This document shows, one piece after another, positions 1 through 7,957 of a stretch of 64,000 nt of DNA. The notes below the pieces were generated by a model that had not been told where the DNA came from, did not search any database, and was given only the letters and a program-made list of their open reading frames with translations. The position numbers and the translations under genes were made by a program. Location of the stretch: the NCBI GenBank assembly GCA_001790515.1, contig MGCS01000013.1:1-64000 (forward strand), given 5' to 3'. This stretch comes from Candidatus Saccharibacteria bacterium RIFCSPHIGHO2_12_FULL_44_22. GTDB lineage: Bacteria > Patescibacteriota > Saccharimonadia > Saccharimonadales > Saccharimonadaceae. The first letter of the stretch is position 1. Each line of letters starts with the position of its first letter.

Positions 1-1718
1 TATTTGAATAAAGTCTCAAGACCCATAGATTGGTCGGCCAGGTGCGAGCGAGATTTTCGTAGATAATAGCGAACCATTCGGGCTTGGACGGGCGATGTTT
101 TGAGAAAGATTTTATCTCGTTTGCGGTATGACGAAGATTCGCGCATAAATGGACTGAGCAGTGACCTGGGAATTCGTTTTTTCTGAATGGTATGTAGTTT
201 AGGGATGGAATAGTGTTGCGGGTAATTGTTTTGGTAGTCTGTGATCTGTTGGTTGAGTGTATCTAGTTGCTGAGCATTGAGGGGCTGTATGATGTAGCGC
301 CGCAACTCCGCCAATATAGCCATGGTTGCTTGTTCAAAGTCGAGTGAATCGATAACCGTTTTTGGCAGATGGAGATCATGCGCGATTGAAATCATTTTTT
401 CGACTGCCTGTGTGGCCTCGTCTCCGTCTGCGACGAATCGTTCTGGACGAGAGATGAGTATGCGGTGCAAGTGCACAACGGCCGCGGGTAGATGAACTCT
501 ATCCCACGTCATCCACATGAGCGGCGGAATACGAGTGCGCCTAAAGTAAAATTCTTTTTGTGCTAGTTCATGTACATATAGTCCTTTTTTGATTGCATGG
601 TCTGACTGGCGCAGTAGTTCGATAAACGCTGCCGTGTCTGTAATGGAACGCTGCTGGCAAAATGCAACAACCGCGTCCTCTGGCGACATGCCGTGCGCTA
701 TGTGAATCGTCACTTCTGTGTTTAATTCATTCCAGAACGAACTGGTAGGCAAAAAGGTGAGGTTTGTCCACGCTTTTTTTGCCCAGCCACCAGTTTGGCA
801 CCAAGTGTGAATACCAATGACAGACGGATTGTCGGAAAGTTCTTGCAGGTATTTGGCATAGTCCCAGCCAACGAACGAGGGAAACGTTCCCATTCCTTCC
901 CACTCGCGCCGTGTTTGGAGTTCGACAATCTTTTTATGGGGACTATTCATAAACAGTGGATTTAGTTTTAGGTGGCGCATAAAATCTGTGTCGCCGTATT
1001 TCATACTGATAATCAATGCGTCGCTTGTGATCGACGAAAAGACTGTGTCGTATGTTTTTTCGTTCCACAGCAAATCACCGATCTTGTAGGCACCGACCGT
1101 CCATGTGCGAAATATGAGTTTTTTGCCGGTGTGTTCAAATAGAGGCAAGATTTTTCGGATCAATCGATGTGCTTGTTGCGGTGTATGGAGTAGTAGCTGA
1201 CTCAAGAAATGGCCCGATACATCGGTGCCGTCTGTTTCTCCAACGCGCAATATAACGCCGTCGATTTCGGGAAAGTCACGAAGTGCTGTGGTGAGCACAG
1301 TGGTATAAAAATCATCGGGCGATGTTGAGGTTTCTGCTAAATGATCACTGATCGACTGATTAAAAAACAGATAATCGGTATTGACGAAAATCTTCATGTT
1401 GTGACGTTTTGCTATGGCAAAAAGTTTTTTGTACAGACCGTGGTAGTCACGAAGTAGTACCTGCAGATTCTGATCGTAAAACGTAAAACTGACTAAATGG
1501 GCGAGGTCATCGACACTGACACTGTTATAACCAAGTTGTGCCACTCGCTGCACATAGATATCGAAGTTTTCGATAATTTTACGTCGCGTCGCCATATCTA
1601 GCCGATCGCCATTTTCTAGGTCGGCAAAGATAACTTTTGACCAATTGATATCGCGGCGATCGGGATTTTCGACAAAAAATGGTCCGAGTGTGTCGATAAT
1701 AGATAGTGCTGGCGTCAT
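1..1718 (-). CDS. Large protein of unknown function, truncated by window edge (possible TIM-barrel glycoside-hydrolase-like)
   Basis: An uninterrupted frame runs from ATG at 1718 to the left edge of the window, giving at least 572 residues with the C-terminus missing. A TATACT box lies at 1742-1747 on the minus strand, about 23 nt before the ATG. No signal peptide or membrane segment is visible. The middle holds alternating hydrophobic strands and polar turns typical of a (beta/alpha)8 barrel, for example GVILRVGETDGTDVSGHF, IFRTWTVGAYKIGDLLW and SVIGIHTWCQTGGW. The conserved acidic, Arg and Trp residues at strand ends recall carbohydrate-active barrels such as alpha-glucuronidase-type enzymes. 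That assignment is only an inference from texture; no family was firmly recognised. The C-terminal part looks helical and basic. Confidence 0.8.
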   Translation of the reverse strand, partial: MTPALSIIDTLGPFFVENPDRRDINWSKVIFADLENGDRLDMATRRKIIENFDIYVQRVAQLGYNSVSVDDLAHLVSFTFYDQNLQVLLRDYHGLYKKLFAIAKRHNMKIFVNTDYLFFNQSISDHLAETSTSPDDFYTTVLTTALRDFPEIDGVILRVGETDGTDVSGHFLSQLLLHTPQQAHRLIRKILPLFEHTGKKLIFRTWTVGAYKIGDLLWNEKTYDTVFSSITSDALIISMKYGDTDFMRHLKLNPLFMNSPHKKIVELQTRREWEGMGTFPSFVGWDYAKYLQELSDNPSVIGIHTWCQTGGWAKKAWTNLTFLPTSSFWNELNTEVTIHIAHGMSPEDAVVAFCQQRSITDTAAFIELLRQSDHAIKKGLYVHELAQKEFYFRRTRIPPLMWMTWDRVHLPAAVVHLHRILISRPERFVADGDEATQAVEKMISIAHDLHLPKTVIDSLDFEQATMAILAELRRYIIQPLNAQQLDTLNQQITDYQNNYPQHYSIPKLHTIQKKRIPRSLLSPFMRESSSYRKRDKIFLKTSPVQARMVRYYLRKSRSHLADQSMGLETLFK

Positions 1719-1741
1719 TATCGGGCGGCTTTCATCTTGTC

Positions 1742-1747
1742 AGTATA
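1742..1747 (-). promoter_or_regulatory. -10 box upstream of the truncated large gene
   Basis: TATACT on the minus strand, preceded by TTTTGC. It is the only good -10 element between the start at 1718 and the terminator at 1807-1835. No convincing -35 box was seen. Confidence 0.45.
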
Positions 1748-1806
1748 GCAAAATTGAGCACTAGGGTAAAAACCCTGCATCGCTACCTGGGGATATTTGG
1801 AATATC

Positions 1807-1835
1807 AAAAGAAGCCCTGAGATAGAGCTTCTTTT
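1807..1835 (-). terminator. Rho-independent terminator after the YggT-like gene
   Basis: AAAAGAAGC and GCTTCTTTT form a 9-bp stem with an 11-nt loop; the minus-strand copy ends in a U run. It lies about 25 nt beyond the stop of the YggT-like gene. Confidence 0.7.
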
Positions 1836-1859
1836 GAGGTGTGCTACCGGTGGTTTGCT

Positions 1860-2258
1860 CTACACTTCGCGGCTACGTGAACTAATAGTAAGGAGTTTCA
1901 CAAGCCCCCATCCGACAAGCGCATAGATGAGAATTGCGACAATGGAGCTGAGTTCTAGTACTGATGATCCATAGGCTGGCGTATAGTTAAATATTCCATA
2001 AAATGGCATCGCAAACAGGCCGCTAACTGTATATATGAAATCAACAAACCCATTACCTTGGTTTGCTGCAAGTAGCAACAGTACTATTCTGAGTAAAAGT
2101 AGGACAGTTATAAAGCCTACAATGTAATAAATGATGCGTCCCGCAATTACTTGTCCTGGCACGGAACTTGCCGATGCAACTGTTTGTCGTTCGACGGCAG
2201 TATTGCCATCCTGAAGCTGTGTTGTTCTTTTTTCTGTCGTTTGTCGATCTTCGTCCAT
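1860..2258 (-). CDS. YggT family membrane protein
   Basis: 132 residues. A polar N-terminal tail of about 35 residues is followed by hydrophobic segments at roughly 38-63 and 104-125, with a re-entrant hydrophobic stretch near 75-90. The segment DFIYTVSGLFAMPFYGIF resembles the conserved YggT core, in which two helices frame a Pro-rich turn. YggT proteins are small integral membrane proteins linked to envelope or division functions, without a defined biochemical role. The start at 2258 is supported by an AAAGG ribosome-binding sequence about 8 nt upstream. It appears monocistronic with its own terminator. Confidence 0.7.
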   Translation of the reverse strand: MDEDRQTTEKRTTQLQDGNTAVERQTVASASSVPGQVIAGRIIYYIVGFITVLLLLRIVLLLLAANQGNGFVDFIYTVSGLFAMPFYGIFNYTPAYGSSVLELSSIVAILIYALVGWGLVKLLTISSRSREV

Positions 2259-2384
2259 TTCAACCTTTCTGTTAGTGGTGAATGAATAGTAGCACTAGAA
2301 TAAATTTAAACGTGTAAATAATATTACAAAAACCGATTTTGTGAAGAAACGAATTGAAGGGCAGGAGTATCGATCCTCGATCGA

Positions 2385-3305
2385 CTATTTTAATTCGTTT
2401 TCGGGAGTTTCGATCTCGACTTGGATATGTTGTACTTCGGTGATGTTTTGCCGAATAATTGATTTGATGTCGTCAGTGATTCGTTCAATTTCGTCTGTTT
2501 CTAATTTGTCACGCAAATGAACTTCGAGTATCACCAAAATTCGCGCAGATCCGATATACATCGTTTTTAGGTCGAGCACCGACAGTACTCCGGGCACTGA
2601 TTCTGCTGTATTGATAATTTTCCTGGCGACGTCTGGTTCGACCGCTTTGCCAATAATCAAATCGCGGACATCACGGATGAGCAATACTGACACTGCCATC
2701 ATACTCAGCCCGACCGCCATCGCACCTAGCCCGTCAAATGCTGGATTGTCGGTTAGTACAAATACAGCCAACGCGATAAACCCAATGATAGCCGACGACG
2801 TCCCTAGAAAATCAATTAGAAATGTGGCTTTGGTTTCTGCGACACTCGAACGAATCAATTGATGCCACCAGCTCAATCCATGATGAAGTTTGCGGAGGCG
2901 AATAACGCTCAGGCTGAATGCGTAGCCGTTTGTCGCCATACCAAATGCTAATACAAAGAGTGCAACCCAGGCGTTCGACACTGGTTGTGGATCGCTAAAT
3001 TGTTGATAGCCAAAGTACACTGATGCGCCACCCGTTCCAAGGAACATAAAAATCCCTGCCATCAACACCCAAAAAAATATCTCGCGGCCGTAACCAAACT
3101 GATATTTTTTGTCGGCTTTGCGTTTTGATCGTTTGACGCCGATGTATAGAATGCCACTTGTTGTAAGGTCAGACAAACCCTGTAATCCTTGTGCCAGCAT
3201 AACGGTACTGCCAGTAAAAAACGCAATTGTGAAATTCAGGATAACGTCGGATACACTGACCAGAAAAGAAGTGGCGACGACGCGGACATCAGATATTTTC
3301 TTCAT
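2385..3305 (-). CDS. Cation diffusion facilitator (CDF) family transporter, divergent metal site
   Basis: 306 residues, the usual CDF length. About six hydrophobic helices cover residues 10-210, followed by a soluble C-terminal ferredoxin-like domain (about 215-300) with the pattern ARILVILEVHLRD expected of a CDF cytoplasmic domain. CDF proteins exchange divalent metals for protons across the inner membrane. By eye alignment to YiiP, the helix-2 ligand pair is Q-x3-D rather than D-x3-D (GLQGLSDL), the helix-5 H-x3-D is T-x3-D (TFLIDFLG), and the inter-helix FGHG is FGYG. Several canonical ligands are therefore replaced, so the substrate is uncertain. A TATACT box ends 8 nt before the ATG, so the mRNA may be leaderless. 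Confidence 0.8.
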   Translation of the reverse strand: MKKISDVRVVATSFLVSVSDVILNFTIAFFTGSTVMLAQGLQGLSDLTTSGILYIGVKRSKRKADKKYQFGYGREIFFWVLMAGIFMFLGTGGASVYFGYQQFSDPQPVSNAWVALFVLAFGMATNGYAFSLSVIRLRKLHHGLSWWHQLIRSSVAETKATFLIDFLGTSSAIIGFIALAVFVLTDNPAFDGLGAMAVGLSMMAVSVLLIRDVRDLIIGKAVEPDVARKIINTAESVPGVLSVLDLKTMYIGSARILVILEVHLRDKLETDEIERITDDIKSIIRQNITEVQHIQVEIETPENELK

Positions 3306-3349
3306 GTAGTGTCAGTATACAGATAAACTATATGAGATGGTAGGCGTAG

Positions 3350-3847
3350 TTAGGTGGTTTTGATGTCGTTTGCAATCATATTGTCTATTGCCGATTCGGA
3401 CATGGCGTCGGTGATCAATTGTTCGTTCGGGTAGCCAAGGTAATCTTTGTCGACCCACCAGCGGCGCATATCGTGTTCGTTAAATTCGTGTTTATTCGGT
3501 TTTTTATCGTGCCGCCGGAGCGTTTCTGCGAACGAAATATCGAAGTAGTATACATGAACACTTCCTGTGAATTCGGCAATCAGTTTGCGCAACATGTCAC
3601 CGTAGCGTTCTTCGGTCATAATACCCTCGATGATAATATCGTAGCCGATCTTGGTTCCGTAAGTTGCAAGATCATTGATCAGCTGTATGCTCGGATTGCC
3701 AGGAAGGTCTTTTGTTCCTAGCATGTCACGACGAACGACATCCTGCGGGATGAGCATTGTTGCATGTCCCAAATTTTTTTGCAGTCTTTTGGCGGCGGTC
3801 GATTTGCCACTCCCTGAATTGCCACGAAGGATAATGAGTCTTTGCAT
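3350..3847 (-). CDS. P-loop NTPase / zeta-toxin or nucleoside-kinase-like protein
   Basis: 165 residues from the ATG at 3847 (an in-frame ATG at 3874 would add nine residues that do not fit the fold). The protein starts directly with a Walker A segment, LIILRGNSGSGKST, followed by a Walker-B-like strand GYDIIIEGIM and a lid-like basic region near RRHDKKP. This matches small ATP-dependent kinases of the AAA_33/uridine-kinase-like group, which phosphorylate small molecules; the substrate cannot be read from sequence. It lies between the CDF gene and a divergent membrane-anchored protein. No antitoxin-like partner is adjacent, which argues against a zeta toxin module. Confidence 0.75.
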   Translation of the reverse strand: MQRLIILRGNSGSGKSTAAKRLQKNLGHATMLIPQDVVRRDMLGTKDLPGNPSIQLINDLATYGTKIGYDIIIEGIMTEERYGDMLRKLIAEFTGSVHVYYFDISFAETLRRHDKKPNKHEFNEHDMRRWWVDKDYLGYPNEQLITDAMSESAIDNMIANDIKTT

Positions 3848-3914
3848 ATACTCGTATCCTATCAAATTTTGCAACGCTAGGGATAGTGGGAATACTGTAT
3901 ACTATGAATAAATT

Positions 3915-4496
3915 ATGAATGAACATGTTGAAACAACAAAAGCATATATAAAAACTCATAAAACAGAACTCGCTATCGGCGTGTCTATCGTATTGGGCCT
4001 CATTGTCCTGTTGGCTGTGATCGGTATGGTTATTTATAATAGTACTCCCAAGGTTGTCTATCAGCCAGCAAAAGCTTGCGAATTATTGACCATGAACGAA
4101 GCAAAAGATTTGATGGGTGATACTACTCTAAATAGTAATTCTCGCGATCCAGTACAGAACGGCAATATCGCCACAAGTAACTGTGGGTATACAGACGGCA
4201 ACCCACAGACGGAAGACATGATTGTTGCAGCTATTATTGTTCGATCAGGAATTAATGATAAAGGCGTCGAACAGAACAAAACTGAATTTAGCGCAGGAAG
4301 GCCGACTGAAAACGTAGAGATAGTCAAAGATTTGGGTGATGATGCATACTTTAATGCCCGGAATGGTCAATTGAATGTGCGTGACGGTAAAAATTGGATA
4401 ATTTTGAGCTACGGACTAGGATCGGCATCGACGTCAAATACGGCCGAACAGACGATTGAACTAGCGCGTAAAGTCATACCGCAGAAAAGTGTCTAG
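3915..4496 (+). CDS. Membrane-anchored extracytoplasmic protein, DUF3558-like
   Basis: 193 residues. A short charged N-terminus is followed by one strong membrane helix at about 18-43, then an extracytoplasmic domain. The domain begins with ACELLTMNEAKDLMG and has a second Cys in SNCGYTD, so one disulphide is likely. The Cys-Glu-Leu-Leu opening and the later Cys-x-Tyr resemble DUF3558-type lipoproteins of actinobacteria, but here the anchor is a helix, not a lipobox. Function is unknown. A TATACT box at 3898-3903 lies 11 nt before the ATG. The next gene starts 5 nt after its stop, so the two are probably cotranscribed. Confidence 0.7.
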   Translation: MNEHVETTKAYIKTHKTELAIGVSIVLGLIVLLAVIGMVIYNSTPKVVYQPAKACELLTMNEAKDLMGDTTLNSNSRDPVQNGNIATSNCGYTDGNPQTEDMIVAAIIVRSGINDKGVEQNKTEFSAGRPTENVEIVKDLGDDAYFNARNGQLNVRDGKNWIILSYGLGSASTSNTAEQTIELARKVIPQKSV

Positions 4497-4501
4497 CTAT
4501 T

Positions 4502-4891
4502 ATGAACGAAGCTATTCGCGAGTATCATGATAAGCAAGCGGAAAGTGATACTGCTATTTGTGACGCGTTATATGACATCATTTCTCGAAATATGCCTGAT
4601 TCTGAAAGTAAGGTATGGCATGGTCATCCGGTGTGGTTTTTGGACGGAAATCCGATCGTTGGATACAGTAAACTAAAGGGAGATGTTCGATTGATGTTTT
4701 GGAGCGGACAGTCTTTTGACGAACCGACATTACTACCCGCGGGAACATTTAAAGCAGCGGAAATACGCTATACTGACGTTTCACAAATACATTCCGATGA
4801 TCTAGAACGTTACCTGAAAAAATCGATCACGGTTCAGTGGGACTACAAGAACATTGTGAAAAACCGCGGACGTCTTGATAGGTTGGTGTAG
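4502..4891 (+). CDS. DUF1801 / YdhG-like domain protein
   Basis: 129 residues, soluble, no signal peptide. It opens with a helical segment (YHDKQAESDTAICDALYDII) and continues with VWHGHPVWFLDGNPIVGY and KGDVRLMFWSG, the beta-rich core typical of the DUF1801/YdhG fold, related to iron-chaperone frataxin-like domains. The biochemical role of the family is not established. It follows the membrane-anchored gene by 5 nt, suggesting cotranscription. Confidence 0.7.
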   Translation: MNEAIREYHDKQAESDTAICDALYDIISRNMPDSESKVWHGHPVWFLDGNPIVGYSKLKGDVRLMFWSGQSFDEPTLLPAGTFKAAEIRYTDVSQIHSDDLERYLKKSITVQWDYKNIVKNRGRLDRLV

Positions 4892-5025
4892 TATCTCGCC
4901 AAGAAACCGCCGCGGAAGTAGAGGGTAATGTATTCGGCTTATTTACCGTTCAAAAAAGAGTACTCTTGTATTGACTGAAATTTGGTGGTTAAATGGCGAC
5001 ATCAACGTATTTGAAAGGGCATATC

Positions 5026-5673
5026 ATGGCAGCAAAGACGAACTCATCCGACTACCCAGTAAAGTTGGAAATCGACTATCCAAAGGAATTAAATAGGCTG
5101 ACGACATTCTTCCGTCTCTTTTGGGCAATCCCAGTATTAATTGTATTTTCACTTATCTCTGTAGCAGGCGGCGATGGATCTACAGACAAGGCAGGAAAGG
5201 AAATGATTGAAAGCAGTGGTGGAATAGCAGCTGGATTGTTTTTTGCAACGGTATTGTTGATTCTGTTTCGCCAGCGTTATCCTCGTTGGTGGTTTGACTT
5301 CGCGTTAGAATTGAACCGATTCTCAACCCGCGTGGGTGCCTATTTACTACTACTGACCGATTTGTATCCGTCTACTGTCGAAAAGCAATCCGTACAGCTT
5401 GATATTACCTACCCGGATGTAAAAAAGGATCTGAATCGATGGTTGCCGCTTGTGAAGTGGTTTCTTGCAATTCCGCACTACCTTGTCCTACTCGTTCTGC
5501 TGATTGCGGTTGTCGTCGTAACGATCATAGCTTGGTTTGCCATTTTGTTTACCGGCCGATATCCTCGAGAATTGTTCGATTTTGTTGTTGGGGTGAACAG
5601 ATGGAGTTTCCGCGTGAGTGCATATGCATTCCTTTTGGTGACAGACCAGTATCCTCCGTTCCGATTTAAGTAA
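5026..5673 (+). CDS. DUF4389 domain membrane protein
   Basis: 215 residues from ATG 5026, which has AAAGGG about 7 nt upstream; an in-frame ATG at 4993 has no such site. The protein carries a duplicated unit: DYPKELNRLTTFFRLFWAIP and later YPDVKKDLNRWLPLVKWFLAIP, each followed by a membrane segment and then RYPRWWFDFALELNRFS / RYPRELFDFVVGVNRWS. This repeat of about 100 residues is the DUF4389 signature. About four membrane helices are visible. Function unknown. Confidence 0.8.
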   Translation: MAAKTNSSDYPVKLEIDYPKELNRLTTFFRLFWAIPVLIVFSLISVAGGDGSTDKAGKEMIESSGGIAAGLFFATVLLILFRQRYPRWWFDFALELNRFSTRVGAYLLLLTDLYPSTVEKQSVQLDITYPDVKKDLNRWLPLVKWFLAIPHYLVLLVLLIAVVVVTIIAWFAILFTGRYPRELFDFVVGVNRWSFRVSAYAFLLVTDQYPPFRFK

Positions 5674-5703
5674 GGAGTAGTTCGATATCTTTTAATCGAT
5701 ATA

Positions 5704-6306
5704 CTACCTGTTCCAAGATGTTCCATAGAATATAAGAAGTTCTCGCTGGGTCTGCGAATGGACGATTCCGCTACTATGAGGTACTAATTGGTTTTTTGTG
5801 TACAGCGTCCAGGCCGATCCTTGATCTGCATTCATCGTTTCAAGTGGGACGGGGTCGGATTCATCGCCACGCAATGGTAAGGTGTCGTAATCAGGAAGCT
5901 GATGCTGCGAGTAGACGTTAAACGGCGCTTCGCCTTTCAGTGTAAGGCCGACTGCCCATGGACCAATCGACGGATCATTGCGATGGACCGTCGTGCCATG
6001 TTCACCGGGGGTAAAAACGCGAACACTAAAGCACGGGAGCGGATTTGCACTACTAGTATCTACTCGACAGACAAGACGACTTATTGTGCTATGAAGTAAC
6101 TGTGCAAAATGCATACCATTTGCTTCAAAAGCCGTTGTTGGCTTTAGCTCTGTATAGTCGACTAAATACCCTGCGTGTTCTAGCTCTGAAGATATCTGAT
6201 CGCCAATTGCCGGATCAAAGAACGACTCCTGCATACTAAACCCATTCGCCATTGCTTTTTGAAGAAATTGATTGGGGTTTGCGTCAGGTTGTATAATGTT
6301 TGACAT
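5704..6306 (-). CDS. Putative 2OG-Fe(II) dioxygenase-like protein
   Basis: 200 residues, soluble. The C-terminal half has TTVHRNDPSIGPWAVGLTL, a product-like beta strand PFNVYSQHQLP, and GSAWTLYTKNQLVPHSSG, ending in RELLIFYGTSW. The order of an early His/Asp and a late His in beta strands is compatible with a double-stranded beta-helix dioxygenase, but a clean HxD...H triad cannot be assigned, so the class is an inference. A TATAGT box 7 nt before the ATG suggests a leaderless mRNA. It is convergent with the DUF4389 gene. Confidence 0.45.
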   Translation of the reverse strand: MSNIIQPDANPNQFLQKAMANGFSMQESFFDPAIGDQISSELEHAGYLVDYTELKPTTAFEANGMHFAQLLHSTISRLVCRVDTSSANPLPCFSVRVFTPGEHGTTVHRNDPSIGPWAVGLTLKGEAPFNVYSQHQLPDYDTLPLRGDESDPVPLETMNADQGSAWTLYTKNQLVPHSSGIVHSQTQRELLIFYGTSWNR

Positions 6307-6427
6307 GAATCATACTATAACATATTTATTGCAGATTAATAAATTGAATGCCTGTCTACTCTGAGAATGCGGTCTACTGTTGCAAACGTTTTGAGGCTCC
6401 GCATTTTTTCTTTGATACAATAAGCTT

Positions 6428-7039
6428 ATGAATAAAAAAATGCTTCTCGGTCTCGCTCAATTTGTATTTGGTATTGTCCCGCTAGCTGCTATTGTGATTC
6501 AGCCCTCGATTCATGTTTCATCAGGCTACTCGATTATAAACTTTTTTAGCTACTTCACTAACTTGGCGAATATAATGTCAGCTGTAGTCATGCTAACTGG
6601 GTCGTATCTGACGCTGCGGGGCATGCAAAGCCAGGTGTTCGCTATTGTTCGTGGCGCGTCGGTCGTGTATATGGCAGTTGTGGGGGTTGTATTTGCGCTG
6701 TTGCTTCGCAATGAAGATTTAGGCGCACTTTTGCCATGGATCAATACCATTCTTCACTATGTTATGCCGATCGTGGCAGTGCTATTTTGGGCAGTATACC
6801 CTCCAGCAAGCAAAATAACGTCAAAAGCTATATTGCTATGGCTTGTGCCTCCGCTTGTTTATCTTGTCTATTCGCTCGCTCGAGGTCATTTCGTTGATTG
6901 GTACCCATATTTCTTTATCAATCCGTCACTGTCGGGTGGATATGGCGGTGTTGCATTATACTCAATTTTGGTACTGCTATTTTTTGGATTCTTTGGACTT
7001 TTTGTATGGAAAATTGCCGGCAGGAGAATGGCGCGGTAA
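6428..7039 (+). CDS. Pr6Pr family integral membrane protein
   Basis: 203 residues with six hydrophobic helices. Conserved Pr6Pr family elements are visible: FFSYFTNLANI near residue 40, PWINTILHYVMPIVAVLFW near 105, and a late W-Y-P-Y-F-F-x-N-P segment. The family is related to AIG1/FAR-17a-like six-helix proteins; bacterial members have no assigned role. A TACAAT box at 6416-6421 lies 6 nt before the ATG, so transcription is probably leaderless. Confidence 0.75.
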   Translation: MNKKMLLGLAQFVFGIVPLAAIVIQPSIHVSSGYSIINFFSYFTNLANIMSAVVMLTGSYLTLRGMQSQVFAIVRGASVVYMAVVGVVFALLLRNEDLGALLPWINTILHYVMPIVAVLFWAVYPPASKITSKAILLWLVPPLVYLVYSLARGHFVDWYPYFFINPSLSGGYGGVALYSILVLLFFGFFGLFVWKIAGRRMAR

Positions 7040-7087
7040 GAACCTCGTTTGTTAGCAGAAAACTATTTAAGGGTTATGAGTTTCTGC

Positions 7088-7093
7088 TATAAT
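7088..7093 (+). promoter_or_regulatory. -10 box of tRNA-Cys
   Basis: TATAAT on the plus strand, 10 nt before the first base of tRNA-Cys. Confidence 0.6.
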
Positions 7094-7103
7094 GATCCAA
7101 GAT

Positions 7104-7177
7104 GGCGCGTTGGCGGAGCAGTTACGCAGCGGTCTGCAAAACCGCGTAGACGGGTGCGACTCCCGTACGTGCCTCCA
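7104..7177 (+). tRNA. tRNA-Cys (GCA), CCA encoded
   Basis: A 74-nt cloverleaf: 7-bp acceptor stem GGCGCGT / ACGTGCC (one G-U), discriminator T, encoded CCA. The anticodon stem GCGGT / ACCGC encloses loop CTGCAAA, giving anticodon GCA. The T arm is ACGGG-TGCGACT-CCCGT; the loop carries TGCGA instead of the usual TTCGA. Confidence 0.95.
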
Positions 7178-7203
7178 AAAAATGGTCTTTGGATTCCCAG
7201 AGG

Positions 7204-7800
7204 CTATTTTTGTTTAAGAAGTGTAAGTAGTTCTGGAAATGTTGGCGTCACATCATAAAAATGTCCACGGTTATAGAATGTATGTGACGTGGCAGTAGGT
7301 ATATCCTGCTGAAATTTTGCAAGTTCAGAGTAGGACACTACTGGGTCGTCCACGCTGTGCAGCAAGTGGATATTTCGGGCGTTTCGTCGTACGTTAACTG
7401 CGGAATTTATCTTGAAGCTCCCCAATTCTTCGTTCGTTTCATCATCATATCCTGGCGCGATAAGAATAAGTTGATCGACAGGATTTTTAAGCGTAATTTC
7501 GTTAAGGTATTTTGCGAGGAACATTGCTCCGAGTGAGTGGCCTACAAGGTGGACATCATTCTTTAGGTGGGGTAAGAATTTCTCGAAGTATACACGCCAT
7601 TCGTCATACACCGCATTCTGTGGGTTGGGCATGGATGGTATCAGCACTTCATCCTCTGTTAACTGCTCGACGAGCCAGCGCTTCCAGCTCGTTCGACTCA
7701 GGAGTCTGTCGTAATTAATTTCCTTTGTATCGAGGTGGTTTCGATATGATTCATATGAATCGAAACTGTTTCCACCGTTAATGAGCAGGATTTGTTTCAT
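7204..7800 (-). CDS. RBBP9/YdeN-type alpha/beta serine hydrolase
   Basis: 198 residues from ATG 7800. The longer frame to 7863 adds a hydrophobic tail that runs into the tRNA-Leu promoter and is rejected; a TATACT box lies 7 nt before 7800. The protein starts with the first strand MKQILLINGGNSFDSYESY, has the nucleophile elbow VHLVGHSLGAMFLAKYL (GHSLG, Ser about 102), an acid in HLLHSVDDPVV and a terminal His in FYNRGHFYD. These are the catalytic triad of the RBBP9 (DUF1234/YdeN) family of small cytosolic hydrolases. The physiological substrate is unknown. Confidence 0.85.
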   Translation of the reverse strand: MKQILLINGGNSFDSYESYRNHLDTKEINYDRLLSRTSWKRWLVEQLTEDEVLIPSMPNPQNAVYDEWRVYFEKFLPHLKNDVHLVGHSLGAMFLAKYLNEITLKNPVDQLILIAPGYDDETNEELGSFKINSAVNVRRNARNIHLLHSVDDPVVSYSELAKFQQDIPTATSHTFYNRGHFYDVTPTFPELLTLLKQK

Positions 7801-7869
7801 ATCTTTCAGTATAACGATTATTATGTATAATAAATACCAATGCCTACTATTTATATTTGGCAAGATAAC

Positions 7870-7957
7870 GCGCGGATGGTGGAATTGGTAGACACGAGAG
7901 ACTTAAAATCTCTTGGCCATTACGGTCGTGCGGGTTCAAGTCCCGCTCTGCGCACCA
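7870..7957 (+). tRNA. tRNA-Leu (UAA), CCA encoded; integration target
   Basis: An 88-nt class II tRNA: acceptor GCGCGGA / TCTGCGC, discriminator A, CCA at 7955-7957. The anticodon stem AGAGA / TCTCT has loop CTTAAAA, anticodon TAA (UAA). A long variable arm TGGCCATTACGGTCG follows. The last five bases (CACCA, 7953-7957) are part of the 10-bp direct repeat CACCAGAATT found again at 11111-11120, marking the tRNA 3' end as the insertion site of the neighbouring element. Confidence 0.95.

Noticed and set aside
3350-3847. Zeta toxin of a toxin-antitoxin pair
   Set aside because: The P-loop fits, but no antitoxin-like gene is adjacent and the protein is shorter than zeta toxins.
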